Positions 34,555 through 48,787 of a stretch of DNA of 64,000 bases are shown piece by piece (within the stretch, counting starts at the first letter, position 1; every line of letters begins with the position of its first letter). The DNA lies in NCBI GenBank assembly GCA_029953675.1, contig JAMWBK010000005.1, positions 248,001-312,000 of the forward strand, given 5' to 3'. The DNA is from Rhodosorus marinus (Eukaryota; Rhodophyta; Stylonematophyceae; Stylonematales; Stylonemataceae). The notes below the pieces were generated by a model. That model made no database searches and had not been told where the DNA came from. It was given only the letters and a program-made list of their open reading frames with translations. Made by a program: the position numbers and the translations under genes.

Positions 34555-37500
34555 TTCAGCGAGGCGACAGCGAACTAACCCTCAATCTTCAAATGTCAGA
34601 ACCCCCGAGATCTCAGCGGACGAACTGCTCACTCTTCTGTCAAAACGTCTACCTCGTCTAGTCTTATATCTCGAATAGGGTTGACTTTTCGAATGCCCAT
34701 CCTTCTGTGCGACCGCTAGTGTGGTCAAATACCGACAGACTGCGGCATATTAGGCTACGCAAGAAACCCACGACGTGTGCAAGTCTTCCCTGCCAGCCAA
34801 TCTTCCACTGTTCAAGTAACCTTCACTGATCCTTCCACGCAAAATTGCATTAATCAATCAATATACTTATGCTGGCTACTAATAAAGTCATATAAAAGGC
34901 CTTTTCAGTCAAAATAACCGCACGCGACAGCCTCGTTGACCTAGTGACACTTAACCAGTAACTTAGGCTGAGATATCGGTGTATCCTCCCAATCAAAATA
35001 CTTCCTTTTTCAGGGGTGGTCGGAGATGCTGAATAAATCTAACGATATTTAGGGCATCATGAGGCTGTGCGGATCAGTAATGATCATCTGAGGCAATCAA
35101 TATTGCCCGATATTTTCAATAAAGTTTTATGACCAAAACTAGGAAGTTTAAAATTATTGTCCAAAAGTGCTTATTTTAGTTTGTCTATCAGCTAATTTTT
35201 TGGAGCAATTTTTTAATATGCTTATATAGAAAGCTGAACTGGAGCGGTCCATTGATCAAAACCCACTTGATTGGCGGTCACGGTACGCTCGATTCCACTT
35301 GGCATTTGGATAAAGGCGTTTACCAAGCCTCTATCTGGTCTGCATCAGGCCTTTATCTATTTTGCTTTTGTGATTTGGTTGCTATTATAGGGAGGTAATG
35401 AGCACCCTGTCTCCCTCCACAGTGATTGGGTTTCGGCTGAAAGCCCTTAATGCAAGATGCGCTGCAGGCACTGGATGGCACGGGTGGGCTAGAGTTACCA
35501 AGTCCTTGGGACATGGGCTTCGTCAACTTGATTGGAACGCACTCCAAGCCGCGGGCTGTATCTGCCTGCGAATACCCCCAATACCCTGCGTTTCCAAAAA
35601 CTCTACCTGTAGATGCTAAAATTCTTTTCTTCGTACCCAATTATAGGCAATATGCGTTTATCGATGAATGATGTGCTATTAAGAGAGTATGAAGATGCTG
35701 ATAAAGTGTCAGAGCGTGCCCTGTGTTCCAGTTGGCTTCTTATTTTTGGAGTTCCTGCAACGGTTTTCGAACGGCGCACCTTCAGCGTATTCCATAAGAG
35801 CTCATTGTTGAGTTGGATATGGCGTCGTGACGCTCCCATTGCTTGCTTGCTAGACTTCGGTATGATCAGGAAAGAACGCAGGTGGTGAGTTCCACAAAGT
35901 TTTTCTTTCGCGGCCCATAACATGCTTGTTTTTGTAAGGCTTCGCTCTGTTCTTAGCTGTCGAGAAGGTGGGCATGCAAGCGCCAACCCGGCTTCTTCTC
36001 AACGTCGTATCGGGGAAGTCAGCAGTTCTTCAAGTTCCTGAATTTGGTTTGCTTTTTCACTCCTGACCGGCCTTGCTAAGCAGCGTATTTAATTTTGCAA
36101 CGACCACAAGCGTTCTTTGTAATTCGTCCGATTCATACGTTTGTACCAGGATTTACAGAGTCTGTCGATGATGCAAATGAGATGAAAGGGGCTCAAGCCT
36201 CAACCATTTCCGCAGTACACATCTCACCGTCAAAGCACCTGCGGGAAAACTCACCGCCTGGGTTTAATGCGGTCGTAACAGATCGTTGGCCTCGATCCGA
36301 TAAACCAAATGTTGGAGCATCAAGTCTCCCTGGTGGACGCGTCCAATTCTATGGAGATACGCTTGGTCATACTCACTCAGGTCAAGGGCCGTTGAAGTAG
36401 TATCACACACAAACGACTTCACGCCGTGACCTTTCGCAGCAAGATAGGCACTCCAACCAGACCGGCGATTTCTATCACCAGTAACCGCTGTTGTAGAGTT
36501 TTGTGTAACTCATCCCGGACCTCAACATGCTCTTTGTAACCTAGACGCTCTTTGTACCCTAGAGCGGAGGGCTGGGATGAGTTACACACCAGGCTTATTC
36601 AGCATGGGCTTCTGACTACTCTGTTTACCGCGTCTACTCTGCAGCTCCTATCAGGGGTTCCCTCGAATGGAAGGATAGGGGGTGCCCATCAAAAACGTTG
36701 ATAGGATAGTCTAGTTGGATAGGAAGTGCTCATCAGAATCGTTGATAGGACAAACGTTTCAAAATTTTGCCCTACCTCCCAAAATTGCCTACGCACTCCA
36801 GCGAAATTAAGAGCAGAGAAATTTCTTGGTCTAGAGCTTCCAACGAATGACTTAATCCAATTGCGAAAAATTCAGTACATACACAGCGCATGAAGCTTGC
36901 CAGTTGAATCCTGACCTATTTTCCCTAAATTTAGAATGCGGTGCACCCAACAAGGGCTCCCTTCTTTCCACCCCCGTTGCTTCATCGGAAGAACGCCACC
37001 GATTCTTCCCTTCCAATCCCCAAGTACAGAAAATGAATCCTCCATCCAACCGGCAGGGGGTCGGGATTGGTGGCCGCGTGAGAGAGCGTGCCGGAAAGTC
37101 CGGAAAGCCAGGCAGGTATTGCCTTTCTGGAAATCTTGATGAAAAAGCTACTAGAACGAATAACTGACTTTCGTACTATATACACGATATAGTATTTTAT
37201 ATAATTCAATATAGTGATAAGATTTTCGTGTATAATATTAGAATTTACGAACAAAAACACAGAATCAAATATTGAGTTAAGACAGAAAGGAAAAGTGAGG
37301 GGGAGGGTGAATGAGGGAGGGGTTGCAAAGATGGGAAGACAGGAGGAAGTAATCAATCATCTGAAAGGCACATGACTGAAAACTGACCAAAAAACTACTG
37401 GAAATTTAAGTATAATGGAAGGGGGTGAGTCTTCTTTGATCGTGCGGGAGAATTTCGTGTTTTCTTCGTTTTTGTCCTTTTTTTGACGGTTGGACGTGTC

Positions 37501-38067
37501 AGATGTGTGCAATGGTTGTGTAGTATTCCGTAGTTTTGAAGGGGGTGGGGTGGGAACGAAGGGCCCTTGGAATGAACAGAGTTTGGGCTTTTTCGTGGTT
37601 GTACCAATACTGAAAATAGTGCATGTTCTTGTGTGACTTTTTCCTCGGATAAGAGGTTTTAAGAATGAGACTTGGAAAGGAAAGTATCGACGGAGCTTAC
37701 AAGTGGTACAGGGAATGGTACGATGTTTTAGTGTGTGAGGTAAGTGATTGTAGTCGGGTTTCTCTGGATGAGATTGCGGGTTCAAGGGGAAGCTTTTAAG
37801 TGTTCTGAGCAGGGCTTGAGAGCTTGTAGGTGCGGGGCTTGAGCGGGGTAGTTGGATGTTTAACGTTGGTTTTGGTAGCGTATGTTGATAGAGGGTGTCT
37901 GCTTTGGGGGTTTGTTTTGTTGAGTCTTTGAGGCCCCGGCGTGGGCCGCGTTTCGCAGTGACTGGAAAAGGCACGTACCCTTGGGTTGCTGCACTTTAAG
38001 GAGTTTGTACGTGAGTAGCTCCTCGCGCGGAAAGGGTTCCCATATTGGTTTGCAAGGAAAACCTATC
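34555..38067. other. Gene-poor interval before the AGC kinase
   Basis: Bases 34555-34700 are the leader of the small gene. Near 35400-36400 there are overlapping plus frames (e.g. 35450-35671, 36095-36400), one ending PVDAKILFFVPNYRQYAFID, which may be remnants of a gene, but no gene can be assembled. An inverted repeat sits at 36502-36588, and a TATA-rich patch at 37175-37245. Bases 37270-38060 are G/T-rich and form the leader of the kinase gene. Confidence 0.4.
36502..36588. repeat. 15-bp inverted repeat enclosing a short direct repeat
   Basis: TGTGTAACTCATCCC at 36502-36516 is exactly complementary to 36574-36588. Between the arms the motif GCTCTTTGTA(A)CC(C)TAGA appears twice in tandem (about 36530-36564). 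The layout resembles a very small inverted-repeat element, but no target-site duplication was found. Confidence 0.8.
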
Positions 38068-40129
<2,062 letters not shown>

Positions 40130-40828
40130 GACCCCTGGGGCTAGCAAATTGATGGAAACGCTAAGCACCATGCGATTATGATGACTGTCATGAGTTCAAG
40201 AGAATTTTGAGTTCGTCAGACTGTCCCGGACACCTTGTCGTTGCCACATGGTACCACTTGCTGTCCTTCCCGTGCTGACGTAGTGCTTAAGAAGGCTCCC
40301 CAAGCGTATAAGGTGAATGAATAATGAATCGCTTTCGCGAAGCTGTGGCGTGGCGTCAATCCCTTCTATCTCTGGAATGGCCTCAGAAGAGTTCAGTTTT
40401 TTGGACGTAAGTGGAAGATCTTGTAAAGACCATATTTCAATTGACTGTTATCTTGATCGCCCTTTCGTGGACGGGAATCTCACCAACTATTAGCGGGTGG
40501 TAGCGAGCTTGCCATGCAATGGTAGAGTCACATCCTATCCCGAGCGCTACCGTTTCCTTCACAAATTATGAGACGGTTGAACACATCGAACTGGCCTTCT
40601 GCGAGTTGCACTCTCTTCACGTTCCGCAATGCGTGGCCGGTGGGAACTCTTTCGGTCGTCACAGCTGGGCATGGTATTTACCGTGTTCACTACGTGTGAG
40701 GGGTCTATCAAATATCACACACCGTTCCCTGCCGGGGTTTGGTGTTTCTTCTCAGAATCACACTTGGAGTCAATAACATAGAAAATCAACTACTACATGG
40801 CATTTTTTATTCCTCAACAAATGACACT
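40130..40828. other. Intergenic, tail-to-tail between the AGC kinase and psbO
   Basis: This is the 3' flank of two convergent genes. An 85-codon plus frame at 40519-40776 has no recognisable features. Confidence 0.5.
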
Positions 40829-42111
40829 TCACTCCTCAATACGTCCATAGAACACTCCCTTCAGGAGAATCTTCTTCGGGGCCTTTGCTCCCATGTCGGT
40901 ATCCGAAAGCTGCTCAGAAACGAAAACTCCAGCGATCTCTTTCGTGTCGGGGTCAATCTTGTTCACTGCCATCTCGATGGAACCGTCAGTGACGTCGAAC
41001 ACCTTGTTAGTCTCCTTGAAGAGCTCATCCTGTCCCTCCGCTCCGTCAGCTTCCCTCGCGGGAAGCGCGACGGCCATATCATATCCGGTTACTCCACCAC
41101 GTCCCTTCGGGTCAAGGAACAATCCAGTTCTGTAGGACGGAACGACGAAGTCTCCACCTAAAAAGGTCCAATCCAAAAGAAGGCACACACGTCTTAGACT
41201 CCTCAAATCCAAACAGATACATTTGATCTGAGGCCATTCATGGCTGGACTTCATTACCGAACTCAGTTGCGTTTGTGATGGTGTTTCCAGTTCCCTCCGA
41301 TGTGGCGACAAGCTCCTTGATCGTGAACAAGAACGGCACTCTCTCTCCTCCAGGCAGTTGGACAGTGGTCGCCGCATAGTCGATTCCGTCCTTCTCAGTG
41401 AAAGTGATCTTCCCGCCTTTGGCAACGAGATCACCCTCGACACCGGCCAAGGAGTAAGTTGCGCGAGTCATCAGCTTGGTGCTAACGAATTCTCTCTTCA
41501 CCTCGCCCTTCCTCGAGGTCTTCTCTTCCTCCACCTACAAGTGAGACGCGACGCGTCAGCGCCCAGCAGAACTCATCACCAGAGCTGAAGCCAACTGCTA
41601 TTAAAATCCAACCTACCTGGAAAGTCTTGGGCTCCAAGCACAGATCCACCAACTTGTAGACCTTGCCTTCTTCAAGCTTGATGTTTCCCTTCGATACTGC
41701 AATAACTTCCGGGCATCTGTTCGCGGTTCCTGTACCCTTGACCTGCATGTATGTCAGGTTCTGGATGTCACCTCTGGTAAGAGCAGTAGCTGCCACAGGC
41801 ACCATGAGGCTTCCAGCAATGGCTGCCAGCGCAGCTGCGTTGGCGACCTTCTTTGAGTCATCAGTAGCACGCTTGATAACGGTGTCAACGATGTTCGCGG
41901 AAACTTTGAAAGTCGAAAAGCAAAAAAAAAAGAAATAAGCGAGGATCTCTCATCCACAACCCCTCCTACATCTCGTCAGGGATACCCCAAACCAAATAAC
42001 CGAAAATGCCGCATGCCAAATGATAACAAGCTTACCAACCGTGCGCGACCGGCTGCTCACTGCCGCTCCCTGTCTCTTCGAAACCACTCCAGCTCCGTTA
42101 ACAAAAGCCAT
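40829..42111 (-). CDS. psbO: Photosystem II oxygen-evolving enhancer protein 1 (33-kDa manganese-stabilising protein)
   Basis: About four exons: 42111 to about 42035, about 41912-41620, about 41535-41250, and about 41160-40829. The bipartite presequence starts [15 protein letters not shown] (stromal transit peptide), then a hydrophobic lumen-targeting stretch ending VPVAATA before the mature start [18 protein letters not shown]. The PsbO hallmarks follow: NRCPEV and VDLCLEP with the two cysteines of the conserved disulfide, [59 protein letters not shown], and the tail [18 protein letters not shown]. The protein shields and stabilises the manganese cluster on the lumen side of photosystem II. 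There is no ER signal peptide in front, so a primary plastid is indicated. Confidence 0.95.
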
Positions 42112-42614
42112 CTTTCTAAGAAACCAAAAGGCGCTCCCTAAACAACGAACTCCACCCTTGATCCTCACCCACACGTGCTCAACACCTTCCCTGCGATCCC
42201 ATAACAAAACCGCGCGGTATGCCCGTTTTCAATCCCCGTCTACAAACAGGCTCAGATAAAACAAAAATCCTTGAAACCATTCCTGCAAGATGTTCCTCCG
42301 AGAAATCGTTGATTCTGACCCCTCAGAGTGCCCAGTCGATTTTTTTTGTAAATATTACCACGTCCGATCTCGGGCCTTGAGGCACTGCATCTCCCAGCTG
42401 GATCTCCGTGCGGAATTCCCCCCCCCTAACAAAATTCTCAGATACAAACAATCATCTAAACACAAAAATCTTACCCCCACCAGAACATCGAATCTAGTTC
42501 TTATCGTTGTTATCTCATTGGGGTAAAGCAAAGCAGAACAATATTTGACACACTCCCCTCAGAATATTTTCGCGAAGGACAACAGCACTTTAAAAGGAAA
42601 ATGGGAGGGGTACC

Positions 42615-42678
42615 AAAGAGTGGAGAGAAGAATGCAAAAGTAAGAACTGCTTATTTACCGCAAGTCCACAATTCTTGA
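42615..42678. repeat. Direct repeat A, copy 1
   Basis: 64 bases beginning AAAGAGTGGAGAGAAGA, nearly identical to 43308-43371, with differences at only a few positions. Confidence 0.9.
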
Positions 42679-43174
42679 GAAGGGGTTAAAAAGTTTCTTT
42701 GTTCATGATATTATCCTCCTAAAGAGGATTTCAGTCAAAGTCCCGAGCGGGGGCCCAACCGGGAAATCCTGTTTCTTTCTAAAAACCTGGTACCGCGGTG
42801 CAAGCGTAAGGATATTAGGGCTTGATGTCCACGTGATGGTTCGGTCCAGGGTTCCGTCCATTTTTAAATTAAAGAAAAGGAAGTGCCAAAGATTTCTATT
42901 TTGCCTGAGAAAGTACCGGCGATTTCGGATCAGGACGGGGCGCATATTGGTATCGGGCAGCAGAATGCGAGAGTTTGCAGATCCAAGGTCACTTGCGGAG
43001 TCTGGTAGTGGATCGACAGCTCCCCAACCCCAATCGGTGTGAGTCACTGATGACTAGTCGACTGTACAGTTGATGATCTGCTGTGTTCATGTTCAAGTGT
43101 CAAATCGATCTGCGGATCGGGGTGTTGGTTAGCAACCGCCTTAGGCATCGTTGCTGTCAGCCAACTAGTGTTTG

Positions 43175-43250
43175 AGTACGAAAACGAATCTATCCGTGGC
43201 GCTCTTTATGTAGATCTGGCAGCGTTGTCTGCTTGCGCTCTGTCAGCTCA
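43175..43250. repeat. Direct repeat B, copy 1
   Basis: 76 bases beginning AGTACGAAAACGAATC, matched by 43441-43516 with a handful of substitutions. Confidence 0.9.
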
Positions 43251-43307
43251 TCGAACTCGAGAACTTTTGCAAGAGAGAACCCCCACCTCTTTCTATAGGA
43301 GGGATCT

Positions 43308-43371
43308 AAAGAGTGGAGAGAAGATGCAAAAAGTAAGAACTGCTTATTTCCCGCAAGTCCACAATGCTTGA
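43308..43371. repeat. Direct repeat A, copy 2
   Basis: Second copy of the 64-base block at 42615-42678. It lies 58 bases after copy 1 of repeat B, so repeats A and B are interleaved. Confidence 0.9.
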
Positions 43372-43440
43372 TAGCTTGATTAATCTTCCGATTTCCCATC
43401 CCCAACGCAGGCCGTCTCTGTTGAGAATGCTGTTGCTGCT

Positions 43441-43516
43441 AGTACGAAAACGAATCTATCCGTGACACTCTTTATGTAGATCTGGCAGCGTTGTTGGCTT
43501 GCGCTCTGTCAGCTCA
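43441..43516. repeat. Direct repeat B, copy 2
   Basis: Second copy of the 76-base block at 43175-43250, ending GCGCTCTGTCAGCTCA in both copies. Confidence 0.9.
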
Positions 43517-44799
43517 AGACGGGAATGCTTGGCGAGAAGGAGCAAGTCTCGCACGTCTGGGATCTTCCGCGGGCAGGAGAGATTCCCCGTACTCCCAGTC
43601 GGTTTGATGACGAGCAAACCAGTGCTGAACTTTTTGCCTCGCAAACCGGAAACCGTTTGCGCCCTATACCATCGATCCCTGGAGGACGCCCACCGGCTAA
43701 GCTTCTGCTCAGACCTCGAAGGCGGATGCGAGCTCAATCTGAGTTCAACTTGCATGCCCTAGCCTTCTTGCTTGTCCACCTTTTCTATGTCCGCAGTCCA
43801 ATGCACGGGGCAGACTTTGTTCTGCCTAGGGCGGTGGTCTGCGGAAAGCATCTACCGAGCTTTCCCGCAAGGTGGCCAGCAGTGAAAAAAACAGGAAGCG
43901 TATCAACAAGAGAATTCAATTTGTTTTGAAAAAGTGACATATTCGATCAGCAAACAAATCGCAAGCTTGCACGTGTTCGACAAACCATCTGGCGGCAAAT
44001 GATTTGACAACAGTCCTGTCGTTACCAATAGTATCGTTCCATTAGCGTAAAATTTTTCACTAGCTCATGTCCCGTCATACCTGCTTTTTTTTCTTCTCGA
44101 AAATAAATGGCTTTAGTGGTCGTCAAGTACATCCTTTCCCAAACTACCATAAAAAAGGACGCAGGGATGCTCACAGAAGCCTCAGAAAGGCAGGTGGTAT
44201 TCCAAAATCATCCAAACAAGAAAATATCCACATCAACGTTCTATTTTATATTAATAATAGAGAATTATTCACCAATGGAGATTGGTTTGCGCTTAAAAAA
44301 GGGTTAATTTTCATCTTTTGGACTATTGAATTGGATGGCAGAAATCCGTTGGAGGATTCCCTCTCAGACGAACACTAACCAGCCCAAATTTCTTGCAACT
44401 AGAAACGAATTAAAATTTTATATGCTTTTTACATGTATTTTTTGCGGGCGGGTTAGCAGTCATTGGGTCTGTCCGGGTTCTGCAGAAAGCTGGCTTTCTG
44501 GTCTGGTTTGAGGAATCCAAATTGGAATGGAGTGGGACACGACTATTGAGTGTCAACAGGTGAGTGAGGGAGTTTCATCTTATAGGGCGGTGGAGTGAGT
44601 GGGGAAGGATGGAAGAGGATGGGAGTTCAATGAGAATAGATAGGAGGGATTCTGTTTCATCTTCTACGGTTTGAGAATTAGTTACAATGAGCTATTTGTA
44701 TTCCGTGAAGTAGGGTGTAGTGTGGTGTGCTCACTGCCATTCTATACTGTTGTTTATCGTTTGTTCTCGGCAGAAAGGACGCTTTTGGTTTGTGTGGAG

Positions 44800-46992
44800 A
44801 TGGTGTCGGTAACTCTTATTCTGCTCGGTTTTTCAGCGGTTGGGCTTTGTTACGTGCTATGGTGTATTATTCAGACAAAGATGGAGTCTCGTCGGGATCT
44901 GAAGATTCCCAAGTCCTTCAAGTCTTCCAAAGAGACTGAAGCTGAAAAGGCGATTCGAGAAATGAAGGAATTTTGTCCTGAAGAGGATGGACGTACTCAG
45001 AACGTACTAGTAATATATGCGACAGAGTATGGGTTCTCGAAGGAGGTAGCTCGGAAGGTAGCCGAGGTGTTGGCGGACAGAATACCGGATGTCGCCCCGA
45101 GAATAATCAACGCTGTCCACTACAATTTTATTGATTTCTCCAAGGAGCAAATGTGCCTAGTATGTTGCTCAACAACAGGCGACGGGGTAATTCCGACGGA
45201 TTCGAAGGAATTTTATGATTTAATGAGTACCGAGCAGGACCGTTCTGCCCCCAACCTCAAATTTTCAGTATGCGCACTCGGCGACCGCGGATACCCGCAT
45301 TTCTGCCGCGGAGGCCACCTGTTCCATTCCGTTTTAGAATCATATACTGGTTCTAAACCTTTTGTCGAAATGAAGGAAATAGACCAAGAGGATTGGGAGG
45401 AGATTGAGGAGTGGGTTGAGCAGGTCGCAGGGCAGGTCGAAAGCATGTCCCTGGAAGAAGCTGATTCCGACTACCTTGAAGAAGCCATCAAGGAGGGACT
45501 TCACGATAGCGGAGACTCGAACTACTCTCTCGCGAACCCGCTGCACGCTCCTCTCCAGTGTAAACGTCCGTTGACAAAGGTAGAGTCGAGAGACGACAAG
45601 GAAACAATTCATGTAGAGTTTGATCTTTCAGGGAGTGGCTTGAAGTATACTTGTGGGGACGCACTTGGAATAATTGCATCCAACTGCCCAGATGAAGTCA
45701 ACGCACTTATCGAAGCTCTCAAGTGCGACCCGCAGACTCTGGTCAAAGCACCCGGTAATGACTTGTATCTGCCATTTGAGGAAATAGCCCTCAACTCTCT
45801 CGATCTGAAGGCGGTCAAGCCCGATTTTGTGAGTGCTCTTGCAAGCCGGACATATTCTAAAACGGCCTCATATCTGACAAACCTGGTTTTGGATTCTCTG
45901 AAAAGGTTGCTGCCGTGCTGGGGGCGATTACAAGCGAGGACGACAGGGTCTACGCGACAAAAATTTTCGGCAAAAGTACTCTGAGCGGAGATGTACATCA
46001 CTTGAAAGCCAACCCGGCCTTTCATAGCTTCGCCTCTGCGCGGTTCATGGTTGACGTCTTAAACAGTTTCCCTTCGGCAAAGGTTACTCCGAAAATTGTC
46101 GTTGAACACGCGAGGGCTTTGATTCCAAGGTAAGATCTCGGCCCACATACTGCCGCGCCGGCTGCGCGCCACAGGTACTTCCTGTGTCGGTCTGGCTGAC
46201 TGGTCTTGCACACATGGGTTATTCCGTCTTGCTCCTTTCGGCTTCAGGTTTTATTCGATATCCTCCAGCCCGAATCGAGACGAGAATGTTGTGAGCATTG
46301 CCGCGGCCGTTGTTCGCTACGAGCTCTTCGACGTCCCTAGAAGCGGTGTCGCGACTACCTACTTGGCAGATCGAGTCGACGAGCTTGATCTAGTAAAACT
46401 GTATATTCAGAAGAACAACAATTTCCGGCTGCCCACCGATGACGAAAAGCCAATCATAATGATTGGCGCTGGTACTGGAGTGGCTCCATATGTTGCCTTC
46501 CTCCAGGACAGGGAGATTCGGAGGGCGACTGGAGAGGCTGTCCTGTTCTTTGGATGTCGACACGAGGACAAGGACTTCTTGTACAAAACCGAGCTTCAGC
46601 AGTGGTCGGATGAAGGTATCGTAGAACTGTACACAGCTTTTTCGCGGGATACAGAGAAGAAAGTGTATATTCAACATCGAATGGAAGAACATGGAGACAG
46701 AGTCTGGAAGCTCATTGACTCCGGCGCCCACTTGTACGTTTGTGGGGATGCAAACCAAATGGCCAAGGATGTACATCAGGCCCTACGACGGTAGGTCCTT
46801 GCCAAATACCCAAACTGTCGACGTGAACGGAACGCACTACTAACTTGGCTTGTTTCAAACGCCGTCCTTGTTTGGTTCGGGTCCGACAGAATTATCAGCA
46901 CTGGAGCAGCGATCAGTGATAAGGAGGCGGATGCATATCTCGAGGATTTGGAGAAGAAGAGTCGATATCAAAGAGACGTCTGGCTTTCCTAG
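44800..46992 (+). CDS. Membrane-anchored NADPH diflavin reductase (cytochrome P450 reductase/CysJ family)
   Basis: Four exons: 44800-45828, 45906-46129, 46248-46790 and 46890-46992, with consistent phases. The frame opens upstream at 44671, but the first ATG is 44800. Residues 1-25 are a hydrophobic anchor (VTLILLGFSAVGLCYVLWCI). The FMN domain has IYATEYGFSKEVARK, CSTTGDGVIPTDSKEFYD and CALGDRGYPHFCRGG. The FAD domain has YTCGDALGI, the RFYSISSSP flavin motif and GVATTYLADRV. The NADPH part has MIGAGTGVAPYVAFLQDR, FFGCRHEDKDFLY, AFSRD and YVCGDANQMAKDV, ending RYQRDVWLS. Such enzymes pass electrons NADPH-FAD-FMN to a haem acceptor. The anchor and the near-terminal Trp suggest a P450 reductase of the ER, but the ALGD...YPHFC and RYQRDV motifs are nearer to sulfite-reductase flavoproteins. 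A hybrid call is the honest one. Confidence 0.85.
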
Positions 46993-47489
46993 TCCCGGAC
47001 CGTTATTGGCCTTAAAATGCCGGACTCATCACATTCACCGGAGCCCGTATCCGGATAGGCTGCATCTATTTCCTAACGGGACTCCTGCTGCTGAAACCTG
47101 TGCACGGTCGCGAGTTTAGTGATCACGAATACAGAAAAATTGTCATCTTAGTTATATGTGTCAAACTAACTGGAACAAATGAATAGTAAAAGTCATCAAC
47201 CGAGAATGCGGATGCACTTGAAAACTGCTCTTAAACTGCTGAAGTTTTGACCCAGCAAACCACTACCACGGGGGCACGAGCCTTCTTCTTTCGCGCTCCG
47301 CGTGAGTGCGAGCACTTCTCCTAAACCAGAAAGTGGTGGCTCGAAACTCAGTTTCTTCACATTATGGGTTCTGAGGGAAGCCGGAAGGTTCGTGCTGCTT
47401 CGAATCTGAATGACGGTTTGAGCATCGTTCGGGACACCGACGCCCTGAGTCTTTGGCGGCGAGAGCTAAGGCATTAGGGAGAGGTTCCA
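46993..47489. other. Short intergenic region
   Basis: It lies between two plus-strand genes and holds the 3' flank of the reductase and the promoter side of the methyltransferase. I see nothing further. Confidence 0.5.
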
Positions 47490-48470
47490 ATGAGATTAGC
47501 AGCTGGACTCTTGGAGCTGAGGGCTCGAAGCCTAGGCAATGGCCAGGCAATTCGTCATGTCAGCAAATGGGCACCATGGGAGGACCATTACACGCAGTTG
47601 GCGGTGCGTGAACGAATGCGCTCAAGGGCAGCCTACAAGCTGGCTCAGATGCAAAAATCCACTGGCATGCTTGGGAGACGTTCATTTGTGCTCGACCTCG
47701 GTGCAGCGCCAGGAGGATGGACTCTGGCAGCAAAGCGGTTCGTTGATACTGACCCATCCACTAGTTGGGATTCGAAAGCAGAAGCCTCGAGGGAGGGTAC
47801 AAGTGCGGGGGTGCGTGTTAACATCAACGACGCCTTGTTATCTCTTGATGAGCTGAGAGATAACCTCCTTCTTTACTCAGTATGGTAAAATCGTCGCCAT
47901 TGACCTCCTGAGAGTTGAAGAGATTCCGGGGGTGACTTTTATTCAGCAAGATTTACTCGACGCAGCAGCCGTTGAGCAGAAGATCAAGAACCTTCTACGT
48001 CATCGACAGCACTTCGACGTAGTGCTGAGCGATATGGCCCCTTCAACAACTGGTGACAAGCAACGGGATCACTTTAAAATAATAAGTAAGAATTCATATT
48101 GCCAACTCTTCTACCCCATGCAACGCAACACAACAGCTCAATGGCGAAACACGACCTCAACATTGCCAAGGACTCGTCGAATCTGCGCTGCAGATTGCCA
48201 TATCTTTTCTGCCCCCATCAGGAGGAGCGTTTCTGGCCAAGATATTCAGAGGTTCAGAAGAGAGAGATTTTCTTGACAAGTTGAGACGCTCCTTCACAAA
48301 GGTGAAAACGATTAAACCTCAGGCTTCACGGAAGCAAGCCAACGAGGTAGGAAGAGAGAAACGCTTGTCATGCGGCACACACCAAACTTGCGGCGGTCAC
48401 GTCGAGCTTCTGACACGTCCCTCCCTTCTTTCAAGATTTACGTTTACTGCGAAGGGCGAAAGCAATAGTT
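47490..48470 (+). CDS. FtsJ/RrmJ-type rRNA (uridine-2'-O)-methyltransferase, probably organellar
   Basis: Four exons: 47490-47810, 47881-48085, 48171-48346 and 48438-48470, giving 244 residues. The N-terminus (MRLAAGLLELRARSLG...IRHVSK) is Arg-rich, without acidic residues apart from one Glu, and suits a mitochondrial or plastid presequence. The SAM-binding Rossmann core is intact: RSRAAYKLAQMQ (first catalytic Lys of the K-D-K-E tetrad), VLDLGAAPGGWT, GKIVAIDLL, VLSDMAPSTTGD (catalytic Asp), GGAFLAKIF (catalytic Lys), and KPQASRKQANE (catalytic Glu, as in KPxxSRxxSxE), ending IYVYCEGRKQ. Bacterial RrmJ and mitochondrial MRM2 methylate the 2'-O of a uridine in the peptidyl-transferase centre of large-subunit rRNA. 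The tiny last exon of 33 bases is inferred from phase and from the family's usual ending. Confidence 0.85.
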
Positions 48471-48787
48471 GACCAAGCGGGAAAGCGATCACGGTCTATT
48501 CGAGCGAGGAAGCTCTTGCCGCTAAGAAAGTTGCCGCCATCGTGATTCTTGTAAACCGGACAGGATTTCAGGTACTGGGTGCCCACCGCCATCCAAGAGC
48601 AATTTTGAGACTGATTTTGTAAATAGTGTTAGTTCTTTAATACGCTCATCAGCATTTGAGCAAATCTATGCATCACCGAGGGCGCGATTCGTCGTTAGCG
48701 CAGGCAGCTTAGTTTAAACGGTTTCCGCCCGATATGGAGGATAGAAATTATGAATATACCGGTTGAGACTCTCGGGGGTCGGGGGGG
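48471..48787. other. Intergenic, tail-to-tail
   Basis: This is the 3' flank of the methyltransferase (+) and of the kinase (-). No feature seen. Confidence 0.5.

Larger units (their letters stand above)
42112..44799. other. Noncoding interval with duplicated blocks
   Basis: Bases 42112-42520 are A/C-rich with a C run at 42420-42426 and form the psbO leader. Two pairs of direct repeats occur between 42615 and 43516. A 134-codon plus frame at 43525-43929 has an odd composition (many Arg and Pro) and no motif; it may be a gene fragment. Bases 44050-44450 are A+T-rich. Bases 44510-44799 are G/T-rich and form the leader of the reductase gene. Confidence 0.45.

Noticed and set aside
37357-37974. 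205-codon minus-strand frame upstream of the AGC kinase
   Set aside because: It lies in the G/T-rich leader; its Pro/Thr/Lys-rich translation is what C/A-rich DNA gives by chance.
43525-43929. 134-codon plus frame
   Set aside because: Arg/Pro-rich, next to duplicated noncoding blocks, no motif; could be a gene fragment but cannot be supported.
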